Assembly: GCA_900547005.1 (NCBI GenBank) | Contig: URER01000001.1 | Span: 62,001 to 126,000, forward strand | DNA: 64,000 nt | Origin: an uncultured Prevotella sp. | GTDB taxonomy: Bacteria > Bacteroidota > Bacteroidia > Bacteroidales > Bacteroidaceae | Direction of reading: 5' to 3' | Shown: positions 62,054-64,000 of the stretch, piece after piece | Layout of the letters: the number at the start of each line of letters is the position of its first letter | How positions within the stretch are numbered: the stretch's first letter is position 1 | Made by a program: the position numbers and the translations under genes | The notes under the pieces: generated by a model | What the model was told of the DNA's origin: nothing | The model's database searches: none | Seen by the model: only the letters and a program-made list of their open reading frames with translations

Positions 62054-63313
62054 TTATCCCAGTTCAAGTAAATCTTTGTCCGTCAAGAAATCCAACAACC
62101 CAATAGTCAACACGCCGAGTTCATCTTCTTTGCGATGAATATCATCACCAACAATGACAATCTTACGAAAGTGGTCATTGATTGACAATAATGGGCGTCG
62201 CTCTTGCTGTTCCTTCTCTGGCGTAGGCATGTGGAAAGTCGACTGGATGTACACCCTGTATGGAGGACGGTTTACCACAAAGTCAACTTCCAACTGTCTT
62301 CTGACAAATTTTCCATTCTCATCTTTGCCTCCAAGTTCTACTAAACCGACATCCACATTATAGCCACGACTACGGAGTTCATTATAGATAATATTCTCCA
62401 TAATGTGCGTTTCCTCTTGCTGGCGATAGTTGAGAATGGCAGCACGTATGCCGATATCTGCGAAGTAGTATTTTGTCTCGGTGCCGATATATTTTCTGCC
62501 TTTCACATCATAGCGTAAGGCTTCTTCTATCAAGAAAGAATCTTTCAGATAGTCAATGTATTGTTTTATAGTGTCTCTTTTTATGGTTACCCCTTGTGAA
62601 GATTGAAAGGTATTGGCTATTCTTGTTGGGTTGGTTGATGAACCAATGCCTGAGGCTATTACACGTACCAATTCCTTCATTCCTTCTGGATTGCGTAGAT
62701 GATTACGCTCAATTACGTCACGCAGATAGGTAGTTTCATACAGACCACTCAAATAGTCTGTTTTCTTTTCTTCCGTTTCAAGCAAAGCCACCTGTGGCAG
62801 TCCTCCAAAAGTATAGTAATTCAACCAAGCTTTGCGTATATCTCCACCAATACCACTAAAGTATTCGTCAAAGGTGAGAGGCCATATGCGTATCTCGTCA
62901 CCTCTGCCTCGGAACTCAGTCACAACATCACTTGACAGGAAACGAGAGTTTGAGCCTGACACATACACATCTACATTCCGCATGTGTGTCAAGCTAAGAA
63001 TAACCTCCACGAATTCTTCTACCAGCTGCACCTCGTCCAAAACTATATAATAAGGATTGCCATCATCCATAACCTTTGAATCTATATAGTCGAGCAAGGC
63101 ATCAGGCTTCCTCAACCGCCTGTTTCGGAAATCATCAAGTTGTATTTCGATGATATGACTATCAGTCACCCCATGTTCCAACAGCCAGTTATGCCAGATG
63201 TCAAACAGCAAGAAAGACTTCCCACATCGTCTGACACCTGTTATAATCTTCACAAGACCGTTTCCACGTCCTGCAATAAGTTCATCCAGATATTTCTTAC
63301 GTTCAAATATCAT
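62054..63313 (-). CDS. AAA_14/DUF4143-type ATP-binding protein
   Basis: A 419-residue member of the same family as the protein at 17,285, from a distant branch. Walker A GVRRCGKS (26-33), Walker B YYIVLDEVQLVEEF, sensor VYVSGSNSRFLSSD, the signature LTFDEYFS, and a C-terminal DUF4143 with a nuclease-like QLEVDFVVNRPPYRVYIQ. It is the right-most gene of element 2. Its role is unknown. Confidence 0.9.
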   Translation of the reverse strand: MIFERKKYLDELIAGRGNGLVKIITGVRRCGKSFLLFDIWHNWLLEHGVTDSHIIEIQLDDFRNRRLRKPDALLDYIDSKVMDDGNPYYIVLDEVQLVEEFVEVILSLTHMRNVDVYVSGSNSRFLSSDVVTEFRGRGDEIRIWPLTFDEYFSGIGGDIRKAWLNYYTFGGLPQVALLETEEKKTDYLSGLYETTYLRDVIERNHLRNPEGMKELVRVIASGIGSSTNPTRIANTFQSSQGVTIKRDTIKQYIDYLKDSFLIEEALRYDVKGRKYIGTETKYYFADIGIRAAILNYRQQEETHIMENIIYNELRSRGYNVDVGLVELGGKDENGKFVRRQLEVDFVVNRPPYRVYIQSTFHMPTPEKEQQERRPLLSINDHFRKIVIVGDDIHRKEDELGVLTIGLLDFLTDKDLLELG

Positions 63314-63740
63314 ATTAGAGTGCTATTTTTGATATTGGTATCACATTCTACACCGCAAAGATAATAGTTTTATCCCAAAAACCAGCACAATCAATGAAAA
63401 AACTGCGTTTATCAAGTAAAAAAACACTAAAATGTAGCATCGTAAACTACACAAAAATGCTTTTTAGAACAAATGGGCTGACATGTAATCACACCCTACG
63501 TTCAAGGGAGTCGTTTCAACCGTACCCCTTTATGAATTTCGTCCTATAACTTCCATTCACCACATTATGGGGTCGGTAAAAAGTGCCCCCTCCCAACCCT
63601 TATTCCGTGATTCTTGATGTGATCGAAAGTTAAATACGTTAAATATTCACCTTTTCGTATCTAATCAGAATCCATACGGTCACTTTTCTACCGTTTAGAG
63701 CGTATAACATTGATAATCAACTAATAATAGATACTGTTTA
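63314..63740. other. Right end of element 2, no gene
   Basis: Non-coding. It contains a small TGTAG/CTACA hairpin near 63,435, the end repeat TTTAGAGCGTATAAC (63,694-63,708) and the junction with the interrupted BspA-like gene at about 63,740. Confidence 0.6.
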
Positions 63741-64000
63741 TGCAATAATCTGCAAGAGGTCCATATAAGTGATGTGAAAGCCTGGTGTAAGATTACTTTT
63801 GGTAACAATGATGGAAACCCACTATACTATGCCAAACATTTATATATTAATGGAAATGAGGTCAAGGACTTGGTAATCCCTGATGGCGTCACAAGTATCG
63901 GGGATTTTGCTTTTAATGGTTGTGAAAGTATAACATCTGTAACCATACCAAGCTCTGTAAAAAGTATCGGAATATATGCTTTCATGTTGTGCTCTGGTTT
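63741..64000 (+). pseudogene. BspA-like LRR gene, downstream fragment
   Basis: The open frame CNNLQEVHISDVKAWCKITF ... LYYAKHLYINGNEVKDLVIP ... GDFAFNGCESITSVTIP continues past the window edge. It has no start codon of its own and matches the expected continuation of the fragment ending at 48,812. Confidence 0.85.

Larger units (their letters stand above)
48813..63740. mobile_element. Integrative mobilizable element 2 inserted in a BspA-like gene
   Basis: Joining 48,812 to 63,741 or 63,744 restores a continuous LRR protein (...VFSGC-NNLQEVHISDVKAWC...). This defines a 14.9-kb insertion. It carries HTH, recombinase, Xis-like, replication and relaxase genes on the plus strand, then cargo, mostly on the minus strand. 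TTTAGAGC-TATAAC direct repeats lie at 48,814-48,829 and 63,694-63,708, near but not exactly at the junctions. Confidence 0.85.

Overview
The window is chromosomal DNA of a Bacteroidetes bacterium, most likely a gut or rumen Prevotella/Segatella-type organism. This rests on Bacteroidetes -7 elements (TAnnTTTG, with TTTG about 19-20 bp upstream), genes that mostly lack Shine-Dalgarno sites, a PorZ-like propeller protein, C-terminal sorting-type tails on secreted enzymes, BspA-type leucine-rich repeats and Bacteroidales-type mobilizable elements. No rRNA, tRNA or CRISPR array was recognised.

Housekeeping and pectin region (1-23.3 kb). A partial porZ-like gene runs off the left edge, followed by the minus-strand cluster leuS-yitT-rdgB. 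leuS is unusual: short interspersed repeats lie in frame inside it at several places. Next is a divergent pectin-degradation pair. A PL9 pectate lyase (minus) and a 1929-residue GH105 unsaturated-uronyl hydrolase with Ig-like and InlB-like modules (plus) face each other across an 811-bp region. That region holds LacI-type operator-like palindromes, a nested inverted repeat and an array of TACTCGAGTA palindromes. A small KPxxxVV-type protein gene follows GH105, then a PIN toxin-antitoxin pair flanked by direct repeats, an AAA/DUF4143 ATPase behind a palindrome-rich promoter region, mutS, lgt and ychF.

Mobile element 1 (about 24.3-48.4 kb). After a second TACTCGAGTA array there is a plus-strand promoter followed by a highly structured, non-coding stretch of about 330 nt. 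The element reads leftward: two tandem tyrosine recombinases, a hypothetical protein, two HTH proteins, a DnaC-like ATPase, an oriT and a Mob_Pre relaxase. It carries a tight eight-gene cargo operon (40,420 down to 24,452). The operon encodes two unrecognised proteins, a coiled-coil protein with a degenerate McrB-like AAA+ end, another unknown, a 1731-residue DUF1998 zinc-ribbon helicase, an AlbA_2/HATPase protein, a Cro/C1 repressor and a TOTE-type primase-helicase. I could not match this gene set to a characterised system; it is the best candidate for an undescribed nucleic-acid-targeting conflict or defence system.

Mobile element 2 (48,813-63,740). A second, related element in the opposite orientation has split a BspA-like leucine-rich-repeat gene. 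The 5' fragment ends at codon TGT (48,810-48,812) and the coding frame resumes at 63,741. The element carries an HTH protein, a tyrosine recombinase, a membrane protein, an Xis-like HTH, a DUF3987 ATPase, a zinc/Toprim-like primase, an oriT and a second relaxase. Its cargo is a GH5-like protein with an altered active site, a TrkH potassium transporter with a CorC/CNNM partner, a doubtful small ORF and a second AAA/DUF4143 ATPase. Its oriT and relaxase are homologous to those of element 1, so the two elements form a large divergent inverted repeat.
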